Below the pieces are notes generated by a model. That model was not told the DNA's origin and searched no databases. It saw only the letters and a program-made list of their open reading frames with translations. DNA of 64,000 nucleotides from assembly GCA_902825845.1 (NCBI GenBank), contig CADECM010000012.1, forward strand, positions 1 to 64,000, in the 5' to 3' direction. The DNA comes from an uncultured beta proteobacterium. GTDB taxonomy: Bacteria; Pseudomonadota; Gammaproteobacteria; Burkholderiales; SG8-41. The translations under genes and the position numbers were made by a program. Below are positions 34,008 to 43,170 of this stretch, in pieces (position 1 is the stretch's first letter; every line of letters starts with the position of its first letter).

Positions 34008-35261
34008 TCAGGCGCCGTAAACCGGAAACCTGTCGCACAGCGCCTTCACCTCGCCCGCCACGCGCCGCAGGACGGCCTCGTCGTTCGGCGCATCCAGCAC
34101 ATCGGCCATCAAGTGGGCAACCTTCTCGGCTTCGTGTTCGCGAAAGCCGCGCGTGGTCAGCGCCGGAGAACCGACGCGGATGCCGCTGGTGACCATGGGG
34201 CGCTGCGGATCTCTGGGAATGGCGTTCTTGTTGATCGTCATGCAGGCCTTGCCCAGCGCGGTCTCGGCGTCGAGTCCGGTAACATGCTTGCTGCGCAGGT
34301 CGACCAGAAACATATGACATTCCGTGCGGCCCGACACGATGCGCAGCCCGCGGTCCTGCAACACCTTGGCCAGCACCCGCGCATTGTCGAGCACCTGCTG
34401 CTGATAGGCGCGAAACTCGCGCGTCAGCGCCTCCTGAAACGCCACAGCCTTGGCCGCGATGACATGCATCAACGGCCCGCCTTGCGTGCCGGGGAACACC
34501 GCGCTGTTGAGGATTTTTTCGTGTTTGGCGTCGGACAGGATCAGGCCGCCGCGCGGCCCGCGCAGCGTCTTGTGCGTGGTGCTGGTGACGAAGTCGGCAA
34601 TGCCCACCGGACTCGGATAAAGCCCCGCCGCGATCAAACCCGCATAATGAGCCACGTCGGCCATCAGCAATGCGCCGCACTTGTCCGCGATCGCGCGAAA
34701 CCGCTTCCAGTCGAAGCGCAACGAATACGCGGAGGCGCCGGCGACGATCATCTTGGGTTTGCGCACCAGCGCGAGCTCTTCGACTTCGTCGTAATCGATT
34801 TCCTCGGTATCCGCATTCAAACCATAGGTCACGGCGTCGAAATACCGTCCACTGACATTCGCCGGCGAGCCATGGGTCAGGTGCCCGCCGCTGTCGAGCG
34901 CCATGCCCAGAATGACATCGCCCGGGTGCAGCACCGCCTTGAACACCGCGAAGTTTGCCTGGGCGCCGGAATGCGGCTGCACATTGGCAAAACCCGCGTG
35001 AAACAATTTTTTTGCGCGGTCGATGGCCAACTGTTCGGCCACATCCACGAATTCACAGCCGCCGTAATAGCGCTTGCCCGGATACCCTTCGGCGTACTTG
35101 TTGGTGAGCGCCGAACCCTGCGCCGCCAGCACGCGCGGGCTGGCGTAATTTTCCGACGCGATCAGTTCGATATGGTCGTGCTGTCGCTGGCGCTCATGTT
35201 CGAGCGCCTGCCACAGTTCCGGATCGATGCCGGCAATCGTGTCTTTAGAGGTGGAAAACAT
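34008..35261 (-). CDS. glyA: Serine hydroxymethyltransferase
   Basis: A 417-residue SHMT. The N-terminal [31 protein letters not shown], the PLP lysine in [15 protein letters not shown], and the C-terminal [10 protein letters not shown]-like [14 protein letters not shown] are all present. It converts serine and tetrahydrofolate to glycine and methylene-THF. The gene heads the nrdR-rib segment and follows the OmpH/Skp-like gene by 27 nt. Confidence 0.97.
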   Translation of the reverse strand: MFSTSKDTIAGIDPELWQALEHERQRQHDHIELIASENYASPRVLAAQGSALTNKYAEGYPGKRYYGGCEFVDVAEQLAIDRAKKLFHAGFANVQPHSGAQANFAVFKAVLHPGDVILGMALDSGGHLTHGSPANVSGRYFDAVTYGLNADTEEIDYDEVEELALVRKPKMIVAGASAYSLRFDWKRFRAIADKCGALLMADVAHYAGLIAAGLYPSPVGIADFVTSTTHKTLRGPRGGLILSDAKHEKILNSAVFPGTQGGPLMHVIAAKAVAFQEALTREFRAYQQQVLDNARVLAKVLQDRGLRIVSGRTECHMFLVDLRSKHVTGLDAETALGKACMTINKNAIPRDPQRPMVTSGIRVGSPALTTRGFREHEAEKVAHLMADVLDAPNDEAVLRRVAGEVKALCDRFPVYGA

Positions 35262-35288
35262 GGGCCATCCCGCATGTGGTGAATGGAA

Positions 35289-35801
35289 TTACTTGGCGGC
35301 CGGCTTGGGCGCGGGACCGCCCAGCGCCTTGACGACCTGTTCGGTGAGATCGATGGACTGACCCGCGTATACCGCCTCCTGCAGCACCAGATCGAGTTTG
35401 CGTGCCTCGGCGATCTTGTGCACGATGGCCGTCACTTCCACGAAATACTTGCGGCGCTCCTCGGACTTGCGCCGCTCAACATCGTCGACAAACGCTCGCC
35501 CCACCTGTTCCAGCCGCTGCGCCTGCGTCTGAAATTCACGTTCCTTCAATTCGCGCTCCCGTCCTGTCAGGCCCGACAACTGTCCCTGCAGACCCTTGAC
35601 GCGCTTTTCCATGCCGCGCAGCTCCTGCTCGCGCGTGCTGAACTCCTTGCGCAGGCTTTCGCTGATGTCATGGGCACGCCGCGTGTCGTTTTCTATGCGC
35701 GCACCGTTGATATAGCCGATCTGGATGGGTTGCGCCGACAACGGCTGCATCGCCATACCCAATCCGGCCAGCAGTGCCATGAATCCAAAAAACCGTTTCA
35801 T
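35289..35801 (-). CDS. OmpH/Skp-family periplasmic chaperone-like protein
   Basis: 170 residues, with a signal peptide (basic start, FGFMALLAGLGMA core, cleavage near LSAQP). The mature protein opens with the family strand IQIGYINGARI, followed by a long charged coiled coil (35-125) and the C-terminal AEARKLDLVLQEAVYAG-like strand-helix. Skp-like proteins trimerise and hold outer-membrane proteins in the periplasm. The usual Skp gene sits by bamA-lpxD; this copy, in front of glyA, is in a different setting, so it may be a paralogue. Confidence 0.88.
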   Translation of the reverse strand: MKRFFGFMALLAGLGMAMQPLSAQPIQIGYINGARIENDTRRAHDISESLRKEFSTREQELRGMEKRVKGLQGQLSGLTGRERELKEREFQTQAQRLEQVGRAFVDDVERRKSEERRKYFVEVTAIVHKIAEARKLDLVLQEAVYAGQSIDLTEQVVKALGGPAPKPAAK

Positions 35802-35813
35802 TGATCGATCCGT

Positions 35814-36359
35814 TTACGTGGTGCGCGACGGCGCGGAAAACACCGCCACTGAAGGCGGGTACGGTATCACATCCGCCGGCTGCACAGAACAGCGCGCCTC
35901 GGCGGCGCGCGCTTCGCATTCAAGCGCGCCGTCAGGATAGCCGGGCCACACACACTCGCGCAGATACTGCCGCAAAAACCCGGTGATGCCGCCCAGGCGC
36001 TCATACTGGCTGACATGTGCCAGCTCGTGCGCCAGCAGGCGCATATCGCCGATATAGTCCTCGCGTATTACGATGCCATAGCCAAGGGCCATGCCCGCGA
36101 TGTGCCGCGAGATCCAGCCTGCGCGCAGCGCGAGATCGCGACTCCATCGTGGCAGCAGTGTCGGCACCACGGCGGCGCGTACCACGCGCACCCGCCCGAC
36201 CTGGGCGATGCCCAACGCCACGGCCAGTGCCTGCTGCGCGGAATCCAGCGGCACGCCCTCGCGCAAAATACTCGCCTGCCGCTGACGCACCCACAGCACC
36301 GCACACAGCAACACAGGGGTCAACGCCAGATCCAGCAGGGCGGTCGCCGGCCAGGGCAT
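35814..36359 (-). CDS. Membrane protein with an HELAH metalloprotease-like motif
   Basis: 181 residues from the ATG at 36359; the frame continues to a TTG at 36446 that overlaps the pmbA stop by 4 nt, an alternative coupled start. A hydrophobic N-terminal helix is followed by LLAHELAHVSQYERLGG, an HExxH zinc motif with Q and Y as in the DUF4157/ImmA-like group. Three cysteines lie near the C-terminus. It may be a small membrane peptidase or a degenerate one; I recognise no named family. It sits between pmbA and the Skp-like gene. Confidence 0.75.
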   Translation of the reverse strand: MPWPATALLDLALTPVLLCAVLWVRQRQASILREGVPLDSAQQALAVALGIAQVGRVRVVRAAVVPTLLPRWSRDLALRAGWISRHIAGMALGYGIVIREDYIGDMRLLAHELAHVSQYERLGGITGFLRQYLRECVWPGYPDGALECEARAAEARCSVQPADVIPYPPSVAVFSAPSRTT

Positions 36360-36442
36360 GGGACGGTCCCCGGCTCCGCCTTCAGCTTGCCGCCGGAACC
36401 TGATCATGAACATTCGCGAAACGCCATGCCCGGAAAACGGAC

Positions 36443-37785
36443 TCAATCGCCGGCGATGGTCATCTTTTCAACCAGTACCGAACCGCACTGGCGTGACCCG
36501 CGCCTCAGCACGTCATTGCCTATCGCCACGATATCCCGGAACATTTGCTTGAGGTTGCCGGCGATCGTGATCTCCTGCACCGGATACGTGATTTCGCCAT
36601 TTTCCACCCAATAGCCCGCGGCACCACGCGAGTAATCACCCGTGACGGGATTAACGCCCTGCCCCATCAGTTCCGTCACCAGCAGCCCTCGCTTCATTTT
36701 TCGCAGCAAGGCGGAAAAGTCATCGCCGGTATCGCGCAAAATCAGGTTGTGATTGCCGCCGGCATTGCCGGTGGAACGCAGGCCCAGTTTGCGCGCGGAG
36801 TAGGTGGAGAGAAAATAGCCTTGTACCCGGCCGGCCTCGACCACCTCGCGCGAGCGCGTTGCCACGCCTTCGGCGTCAAACGCGCCGCTCCCCAGCCCGC
36901 GCGGCACGTGCGGCAAATCGCTGACATGCACCAGCGGGGCAAACACCTGCGTGCCCAGCGAATCCAGCAGGAAGGATGATTTCCGATACAGGCTGCCGCC
37001 GCTCACCGCCGACACAAAATGCCCCAACAGGCTGGACGCCACCGGCGCTTCGAACAGCACCGGCACCTGAGTGGTCGCGATCTTGCGCGCGTTGAGCCGG
37101 CGCACCGCGCGCTCGGCGGCGCGCTGCCCCACGGATGCCGGCGTCGCCAGATCTTCTGCCGCGCGCGCGACATCATGCCAATCGTCGCGCTGCATGCCGT
37201 CATTCTCGCCCGCGATCAGCGAACAGCCAATGCTGTGGCGCGACGTGGGGTAGCCCGCCAGGAAGCCGAGCGAGTTGCCGTAAACAAATTGCGATTCCTG
37301 TGTTGACACCGAGGCGCCTTCCGAATTGCTGATGCGCTTGTCGGCGGCAAATCCCGCGTCTTCGCAGATCGTGGCGATTTCGATGGCGCGTTCCACCGGC
37401 AGCGGCCAGCTATGCCAAAGCTGCAAATCCGGAAATTCTCGCGCCAACAGGTCGGGATCCGCCAGCCCGGCGCAATCGTCGGCAGCAGTGAAGCGCGCAA
37501 TGGACAATGCCGCGTCCACAGCGTCACGCAGTGCCTTGGGCGAGAAATCCGAGGTACTCGCATGACCACGCTGCTGGCCGATATAGACCGATACGCCCAT
37601 GCCCTTGTCGCGGTTATATTCGATGGTTTCCACGTCACCGCGCCGCACCACAACCGTTTGACCATAACCTTCACTGACCTCCACCTCCGCCGCGGTGGCG
37701 CCGCGCTTGCGCGCATAGTCAAGCGCATCGCGCGTCAGTGTCTGCAATGTGCTGCCATCGTAGGTAAATCCGCTTGTGGGCATGG
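36443..37785 (-). CDS. pmbA: Metalloprotease PmbA (TldE)
   Basis: A 447-residue PmbA of the TldD/PmbA family, the partner of TldD in degrading unfolded peptides and CcdA and in microcin/modified peptide maturation. Recognisable are VVVRRGDVETIEYNRDKGMGVSVY, STSDFS, the C-terminal RSTGNAGGNHNL and the final metal region GYWVENGEITYPVQEITIAGNL. PmbA itself lacks the HExxxH of TldD. I choose the ATG at 37785 (MPTSG); the frame is open to 37945, but that covers darP. Divergent darP is the conserved neighbour. Confidence 0.94.
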
Positions 37786-37843
37786 TGAGCGTCAATGCAA
37801 GCGCGTCGCGCGCCTGTGATTTCGGGTAAAGGGCGATATCATA

Positions 37844-37862
37844 GCAGGTTGACTCAACCTGC
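37844..37862. promoter_or_regulatory. Perfect 19-bp palindrome between pmbA and darP (putative operator)
   Basis: GCAGGTTGA-C-TCAACCTGC: nine complementary bases around one central base. Next to it on the minus strand is TATGAT (37838-37843), a fair -10 for pmbA; with a TTAGGG-like -35 beyond the palindrome, the palindrome fills the spacer. There is no T run, so it is not a terminator. It also lies only 9 nt before the darP ATG. Confidence 0.65.
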
Positions 37863-37871
37863 CCTAACCGC

Positions 37872-38393
37872 ATGATCGACGACGAAACGCCTTCACCCGA
37901 AGCATCCGGCAGCGACGAACAAAGCCCGAGCAAGTCCCGCCGCAAGGCCGATGCCCATGCGCTGCAGGCGCTCGGAGCTCAACTGGTCACGTTAAACCGC
38001 AATCAGTTGGCACAGATTGGCATGCCCGAGCCGCTGCTCGACGCAGTGCAAGCCGCGCAACGCATCCATGCGCGAGAAGGCAGGCGCCGCCAGTTGCAGT
38101 ACATCGGCCGCTTGATGCGCAATGTTGACGCGGCGCCGATCCGTGCCAAGATCGAAAGCTGGAAATCGGTCTCTGTCGAAGAAACCGCAAGACTGCATGC
38201 GATCGAGCGCTGGCGAGACCGGCTGGTGGACGATCCGGCCGCGGTGCAGGCGCTGGCCGAAGCGCATCCGCAGGCCGATTTGCAGCAACTGCGGGTGTTG
38301 ATACGCAATACACGGCGCGAACGCGAGCACGGCAAGCCGCCCAAAAGCTATCGCGCTCTGTTTCAGCTGTTGCGCGATATAATTCCGGCATGA
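37872..38393 (+). CDS. darP: Ribosome biogenesis factor DarP (YjgA, DUF615)
   Basis: 173 residues. It matches DarP/YjgA: the basic helical domain SKSRRKADAHALQALGAQLVTL, LLDAVQAAQRI, GRRRQLQYIGRLMRNVD and the C-terminal REHGKPPKSYRALFQLLRD. It aids assembly of the 50S subunit. There is no Shine-Dalgarno before the ATG. It is divergent to pmbA, as in many proteobacteria, and overlaps mog by 4 nt. Confidence 0.95.
   Translation: MIDDETPSPEASGSDEQSPSKSRRKADAHALQALGAQLVTLNRNQLAQIGMPEPLLDAVQAAQRIHAREGRRRQLQYIGRLMRNVDAAPIRAKIESWKSVSVEETARLHAIERWRDRLVDDPAAVQALAEAHPQADLQQLRVLIRNTRREREHGKPPKSYRALFQLLRDIIPA
38378..38383 (+). promoter_or_regulatory. -10-like hexamer directly before mog
   Basis: TATAAT lies inside the end of darP and ends 6 nt before the mog ATG, which lacks a Shine-Dalgarno. 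This is the leaderless-promoter spacing; without it, mog would depend only on the ATGA overlap with darP. Confidence 0.35.
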
Positions 38394-39001
38394 ATGATGA
38401 ACTTTTGATCGGACTGGTTTCCATCAGTGACCGTGCCTCGCAAGGCGTGTATGAGGATCAGGGCATTCCTTCCCTGAAGGCGTGGTTCGGCGAGGCGCTC
38501 ACCTCGCCGTGGCGCATGGAGACGCGGCTGATCCCGGACGAACAGCCCCTGATCGAGTCCACGCTCAAGGCCCTGGTCGACGAAGCAGGCTGTCATCTGG
38601 TACTCACCACCGGCGGCACCGGCCCGGCACGGCGCGACGTCACGCCCGAAGCAACGCTGGCGGTGGGTGACAAGGAAATGCCGGGCTTCGGCGAGCAAAT
38701 GCGTCAGGTCAGCCTGAAGTTTGTGCCAACGGCGATTTTGTCGCGGCAGGTGGCGGTGATCCGCTTTCGCGGGGACGGCCGCGGCCCGCAAAGTGGCGCA
38801 CTGATCATCAATCTGCCGGGCCAACCCAAGGCCATCAAGGAAACGCTGGAAGGCCTGAAGGACGAGACCGGAAAATCCATCGTCAACGGCATCTTTGCCG
38901 CGGTGCCGTACTGTATCGATCTCATCGGCGGGCCATACATCGAAACCAACGACGCCGTGGTCAAGGCGTTTCGGCCGAAGTCGGCCGTCAGAAAAACGTG
39001 A
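38390..39001 (+). CDS. mog: Molybdopterin adenylyltransferase (MoaB/Mog family)
   Basis: 203 residues. The MoCF-domain motifs are IGLVSISDRASQG, VLTTGGTGPARRDVTPEAT and the final GSALIINLPGQPKA-like strand. It adenylylates molybdopterin before molybdenum insertion. Its TGA stop is at 38999-39001 and lies in the first unit of octamer element 2, like the stop of ribB in element 1. Its start overlaps darP (ATGA). Confidence 0.95.
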   Translation: MNDELLIGLVSISDRASQGVYEDQGIPSLKAWFGEALTSPWRMETRLIPDEQPLIESTLKALVDEAGCHLVLTTGGTGPARRDVTPEATLAVGDKEMPGFGEQMRQVSLKFVPTAILSRQVAVIRFRGDGRGPQSGALIINLPGQPKAIKETLEGLKDETGKSIVNGIFAAVPYCIDLIGGPYIETNDAVVKAFRPKSAVRKT

Positions 39002-39136
39002 ATGGGTGAATGGGTGAACGGGTGAACGGGTAAACCCCTCAGCTCGCTTGCGCTTGTTTACTCATCGCTTCTTACTGGCTGATTCGTCCCCCAACCACCC
39101 ACTCATTCACCCCTTCACTCATTCACCCGTTCACAC
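39000..39136. repeat. Octanucleotide inverted-repeat element 2 (mog-esterase gap)
   Basis: The left arm (39000-39035) has units GTGAATGG/GTGAACGG; the right arm (39098-39136) CACTCATT/CACCCGTT. The spacer is about 62 bp. It shares the core AACCCCT-CAGC and a CCAACCACCCA in the spacer with element 1. It begins at the mog stop codon and ends just before the esterase start. Confidence 0.85.
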
Positions 39137-39146
39137 CCTCAAAAAA

Positions 39147-39818
39147 ATGTTGGAAACCATCGAACTCGAAACCGCCCGGAACCCCACTGCCGCGGTGATC
39201 TGGATGCACGGCCTGGGCGCCGACGGAAACGACTTCGTCCCCATCGTCAATGAACTCGATCTGACGCAGGCGCCGGCAATACGTTTTGTGTTTCCGCACG
39301 CGCCGATGATGCCGGTGACCATCAATAATGGCCATGTCATGCGCGCCTGGTACGATGTTTCGTTCGGAGACCTCGAAGGCAATTCAAGGCGCGCCGATGA
39401 GCAGGGCGTGCGCCAGTCGCAGGCGCACATCGGGGAACTGATCGCGCGTGAAGTTGAACGAAAAATACCTTTTAAAAACATAGTGTTAGCAGGATTCTCC
39501 CAAGGCGGCGCCATTGCACTCCAAACCGGGCTGCGTTACCCGCAGACGCTGGCGGGCGTGATGGCCCTGTCGTGTTATATGCCTTGTGGCGACAGCTTTG
39601 CGGCAGAAGCCAGTGCCGCCAACGCAAAAACCCCGCTGCTGATCGCGCACGGCACCGACGACCCGGTGGTGGCCTACAGGATGGGGAAGAACACCAGCGA
39701 TCTGTTGGTGAAGTCCGGCTATCCGGTGGAGTGGCACGAATACCCGATGCAGCATTCGGTGTGCCTGGAGGAAGTGCGCGACATCGGCGCCTGGCTCACG
39801 CGCGTGCTGCGCGCTTGA
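39147..39818 (+). CDS. Carboxylesterase / acyl-protein thioesterase-like hydrolase
   Basis: 223 residues of the phospholipase/carboxylesterase (EstB, ApT1-like) family. The oxyanion region is MHGLGADGNDF, the nucleophile elbow GFSQGGA (serine), the acid in GTDDPVV and the histidine in MQHSVC. It hydrolyses short-chain esters, possibly thioesters. The start is at the ATG after the octamer element (the in-frame codons upstream only translate repeat units). No strong ribosome binding site is present. Confidence 0.92.
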   Translation: MLETIELETARNPTAAVIWMHGLGADGNDFVPIVNELDLTQAPAIRFVFPHAPMMPVTINNGHVMRAWYDVSFGDLEGNSRRADEQGVRQSQAHIGELIAREVERKIPFKNIVLAGFSQGGAIALQTGLRYPQTLAGVMALSCYMPCGDSFAAEASAANAKTPLLIAHGTDDPVVAYRMGKNTSDLLVKSGYPVEWHEYPMQHSVCLEEVRDIGAWLTRVLRA

Positions 39819-39854
39819 CGCGCAATTTTTATCTGGCCGTCGGGCTGTAACACA

Positions 39855-41378
39855 TTACGACTCGCCACCCGCGATTTTGAATCGCACACGGTCAAAATCC
39901 GGTCCCGATTCGACCAGACCGGACGGTGCCAGATCAAACGACTTGCCGTCAGAAATTCGCGTTGCTTCCAGTACGCCGCGCAGGGCAAAAGATTCGGGAC
40001 GCAGCAGCACCTGCACGTAACCGCTGGTCGAGGGGTCCGCGCTGAGCAGCACCACATTGTGCGGCGTGCCACGCTCGCCGTCCGCGCGCCGGATGCACAT
40101 CGTCCCCGGCACCACCGCGCGACTGAGCACCTGCACCCCCACCCTGCGCTGGCCTCGCGCGTCGGTCTCGACGCGCCGCACCACGCCGGCACCCCAGTTC
40201 GCCCCGTCGACTTCCGGCAGCAAACCGATCAGCACACCGACCTGCAGCCACTCGCCACGGCGCTCCGGCACGATAATGCCATAGCCCTCGGCGCTCGCAT
40301 TCTCCACCACCCAGGTTTCCTGAAGGGTATTCTTGCCTTGCGCCAGCACCCCTTCAAACCCCTGAACAATCTGCAATGTCGTCGCCACCTTGCGCCGCAC
40401 CGAATCGCGCGCCGGCAATTCCTTTTCCCAGTTGAACGCCAGGTGCAACAGCGTGTCGGCGGCCTGATCCACATTGTCCACAACACCCAAATTCAGCTCC
40501 GGCGGCAACACCCCGCTCTCATTGACCGCGTCTACTGCGCTTTGTGCGGCATCCAGCGCGGCGCCCGCGCCGAAATAGAACAATCGCGCGCTGCGCGGCG
40601 CCTCCGCCAGCACGCGCGCCGGCGACATGCCGCCATGCAAATCGAAGAAAAAGTTACACCCTGGCGCAGGTTGCGTGGACGACAGGAATGATGCGGAAAA
40701 ATGTGCGATCGCCCGCTCCGCGATGTTCTGTTTCACCGGCGACAAGCCGCCCGTCGACGATACGCCCAGCATCATGGCGCGCAGAAACTCCGCACGCAGG
40801 GTGGAACGGCCGTCTGCTCCCGGGTAGATTTCCAGACTGTCATTCAGAATTGCACCGGCCTCCGCATAGCCATACAGCCTTGCGACCGTGCTCCAGTACG
40901 CATCACCCACGAACCCGTAGCGCATCAGAATCCACTTGATCTGCCTGACCTGCGCGCGCATCGCGCGTCCGACCAGTTGCGCAAACCGCGCACCGAATGT
41001 CTCCGCCGCGCCCCGGTCCGACATCACGTGCGAAACGCATTCCATGTAGCTGTTGCTGAGCGCTTTCCAGTAGCCCATGGCGGCTCGCCACAGCAGGCCC
41101 TCCTGGAACTTCGCCTGCGGTTTCAGCGCCAGATATTGATCGAGCAGGCGCTCGCCGTCGCCGGCCAGTGCGACATCGATACGGTCGATCACGTCATAGC
41201 GGTAGTTCATTGAAAATTCGACCGCGCCATGCAGCGACTCCAGCCACTGTACGCCCTCGTGCGCCGCGCGCACCGGGTCGTCGGCAGGCAGACCGGCGAT
41301 GACGCGCTGCACGCCGGCCATCGTCGCCAACGGATGTTCAGCGCCGCCATCCGCGCTTGCTACCTGAGTGTCGGCCAT
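39855..41378 (-). CDS. Large PilZ-like protein, paralogue A of three
   Basis: 507 residues. The N-terminal 330 residues are mainly helical and shared with B and C: HPLA, DP near residue 35, RYDVIDRID, LLWRAAMGYWKAL, RQIKWILMRYG, LRAMM, LSPVKQNIAER. The C-terminus carries the PilZ second motif N-x-S-x-x-G (N360, S362, G365) followed by YGIIVPERRGEWL and the beta-barrel-like VVRRVETDARGQ. The RxxxR half is not preserved (KVATT at the aligned place), so c-di-GMP binding is doubtful. GGAGA stands before the ATG. Function unknown. Confidence 0.82.
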   Translation of the reverse strand: MADTQVASADGGAEHPLATMAGVQRVIAGLPADDPVRAAHEGVQWLESLHGAVEFSMNYRYDVIDRIDVALAGDGERLLDQYLALKPQAKFQEGLLWRAAMGYWKALSNSYMECVSHVMSDRGAAETFGARFAQLVGRAMRAQVRQIKWILMRYGFVGDAYWSTVARLYGYAEAGAILNDSLEIYPGADGRSTLRAEFLRAMMLGVSSTGGLSPVKQNIAERAIAHFSASFLSSTQPAPGCNFFFDLHGGMSPARVLAEAPRSARLFYFGAGAALDAAQSAVDAVNESGVLPPELNLGVVDNVDQAADTLLHLAFNWEKELPARDSVRRKVATTLQIVQGFEGVLAQGKNTLQETWVVENASAEGYGIIVPERRGEWLQVGVLIGLLPEVDGANWGAGVVRRVETDARGQRRVGVQVLSRAVVPGTMCIRRADGERGTPHNVVLLSADPSTSGYVQVLLRPESFALRGVLEATRISDGKSFDLAPSGLVESGPDFDRVRFKIAGGES

Positions 41379-41441
41379 TCGCTTTCTCCGCACGGCATTC
41401 GCGCACATGCCTCCATCAATTGAAAATCCGGCGGGATCCGT

Positions 41442-42977
41442 CTACCCGGCGGACCCAGGTGCCCTGAAATACAGCCAGTCAAAATCGTGACCACTCTCCA
41501 GCACCCCGCCCGCCCGCAGGATCATCGGCGTATCCGCATCGCCAAACGTGGCTTCCACCGGCTCGCGGCCGCTGAAATGATCGCGTCGCATGACGACATA
41601 CAGATTGCCGGAAGGGGACGCTTGCGCGCTCAGCATGATGCCGCACTCCTGCGTACGCCCCTGCCGCGCCCCCGTCTGGGTACGCAGGAACACCGGCAGC
41701 GCGGCTCGGGACAAGACCTGTATGCCGAGCTGGTGCTGCCGGTATTGGAGTTCGTTCACACGGCGGATAATGCCGATGCTCCACGAAGACGCCGTCTGCG
41801 TTCGCGTTGCCACCAGCATTCCCACGCGCAATCCTTCGCCTTTTCCCTGCGGCACGATCACCCCGCAGCCGCCGCTGCTGACGTCCTCCGCGATCCATGA
41901 ATCATTGAGCAACGCGCCCGCGGCGGCAAGCCCTCCCGCGGCCTCGGGCGCGATCAGTTCCAGCACATGTTGAAAGCCTTGCACCGAGTTCAGGCGTTCG
42001 TCCGTCTTTTGGCGGGCCGCTGCGCGCGGCGGCAATTCCTTTGCCCAGTGAGTGCGCAGGTGCCTCAGCACGCGCACCACAATATTGTCTTCCGCGCCCA
42101 AACCCAGGTCCAGTCCCGCGGGCAGGCGCCCGGAACCACGCACGATGGACTGCATCGCGCGCAGTGTGTCGCGGGCCTCGCCGACATCAAAAAAGCGCGT
42201 CGCCGGACTGACTGGGGCGGATGGAACGAGACGCAGCGGCGGGCGCGATCCATCCAGATCGAAAAAGTAATCGTAATCATCCTTCAGGCTGGCGCTGCAG
42301 CGCAATTTCGGCGTCATATAAACGACCAGCCGCTCGGCGATATCCTGCTCGATGGGCGACAACGCGCTGGGCGAAGCCGCCCAATACATCATCAGCCGCA
42401 ATAACTCATCGTTGGGGGACGCCTGTATGCCACTGAAAAGATCGATGGTCCGGGCCGCGCCATCCACGGTTTCCGCCAGCATGACAAAGCGCCCGCACTC
42501 ACCCCAGAATTCCGAGCGCACTGCGCCGTAGCGCAGCAGCACCCATTTCAACTGGTAACGCAAGGCACGCAGTCCGCGGGCCGCCAACAATGGCAACTGC
42601 GCCGTCATGCCGTTGGGCGTGCCGTCGGCCAGACTGCATTGCCGGGCGCAGGCAAGATAGCCGTCGCCAAGCAACTTCCAGAAATCGCTTGCGGCCTTCC
42701 ACAAACGCCGGCCTTGCGGATCGTCGTCCGGCAACCTGACGTAGCTGTCCACCAGGCGCTCATGCGACTTGCGCACCGCCTCGTCGATCAGATCGAGCAA
42801 TTCGAAGCGACGCCGCAGCCTGAAGCCGGCAGTCTCGTTAATGGACACCAGCCATGGATTGGCTTCTTCCAGCGTCCTGCACGGGTCCCTGTGGGAAAAC
42901 GCGCCGACAATCTTTCTGGCCGCCTTGTCGTTTGCCAGCGGATGATCTACTTTGTCGCGCTTAAGCCAGGCCAGCAT
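41442..42977 (-). CDS. Large PilZ-like protein, paralogue B of three
   Basis: 511 residues with the same plan as A and C: an N-terminal WLKRDKVDHPLAN start, ELLDLIDEAVR, LWKAASDFWKLL, RYQLKWVLLRYG, LSPIEQDIAERLV and a YDYFFDLDGSRPPLRL segment. The C-terminal part has D-x-S-x-x-G (D365, S367, G370) with a KxxxR (K324-R328) instead of RxxxR at the usual distance before it. GGAGG lies 4 nt before the ATG. 63 bp separate it from A. I do not recognise a named family; c-di-GMP reception is a hypothesis. Confidence 0.82.
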   Translation of the reverse strand: MLAWLKRDKVDHPLANDKAARKIVGAFSHRDPCRTLEEANPWLVSINETAGFRLRRRFELLDLIDEAVRKSHERLVDSYVRLPDDDPQGRRLWKAASDFWKLLGDGYLACARQCSLADGTPNGMTAQLPLLAARGLRALRYQLKWVLLRYGAVRSEFWGECGRFVMLAETVDGAARTIDLFSGIQASPNDELLRLMMYWAASPSALSPIEQDIAERLVVYMTPKLRCSASLKDDYDYFFDLDGSRPPLRLVPSAPVSPATRFFDVGEARDTLRAMQSIVRGSGRLPAGLDLGLGAEDNIVVRVLRHLRTHWAKELPPRAAARQKTDERLNSVQGFQHVLELIAPEAAGGLAAAGALLNDSWIAEDVSSGGCGVIVPQGKGEGLRVGMLVATRTQTASSWSIGIIRRVNELQYRQHQLGIQVLSRAALPVFLRTQTGARQGRTQECGIMLSAQASPSGNLYVVMRRDHFSGREPVEATFGDADTPMILRAGGVLESGHDFDWLYFRAPGSAG

Positions 42978-43170
42978 GCGGCCTCCGGCTATGCGCGCCT
43001 GTAACAACGTGAGTAGGGGCTATGACTGACAACACGGTTCCATGCAGGATTGAAGGCGCGAGGATTATGACACTTCGCGACACGCCAGACCAATAACGCG
43101 TTCGCCGTTCGCGCCATCCATCACGCGTCGCAGACCCTCGCGTCACCCGGATTCATCCACGTCGCGGCGC

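Noticed and set aside
33513-35282. 589-codon plus-strand ORF over nrdR and glyA
   Set aside because: Antisense shadow of two canonical genes.
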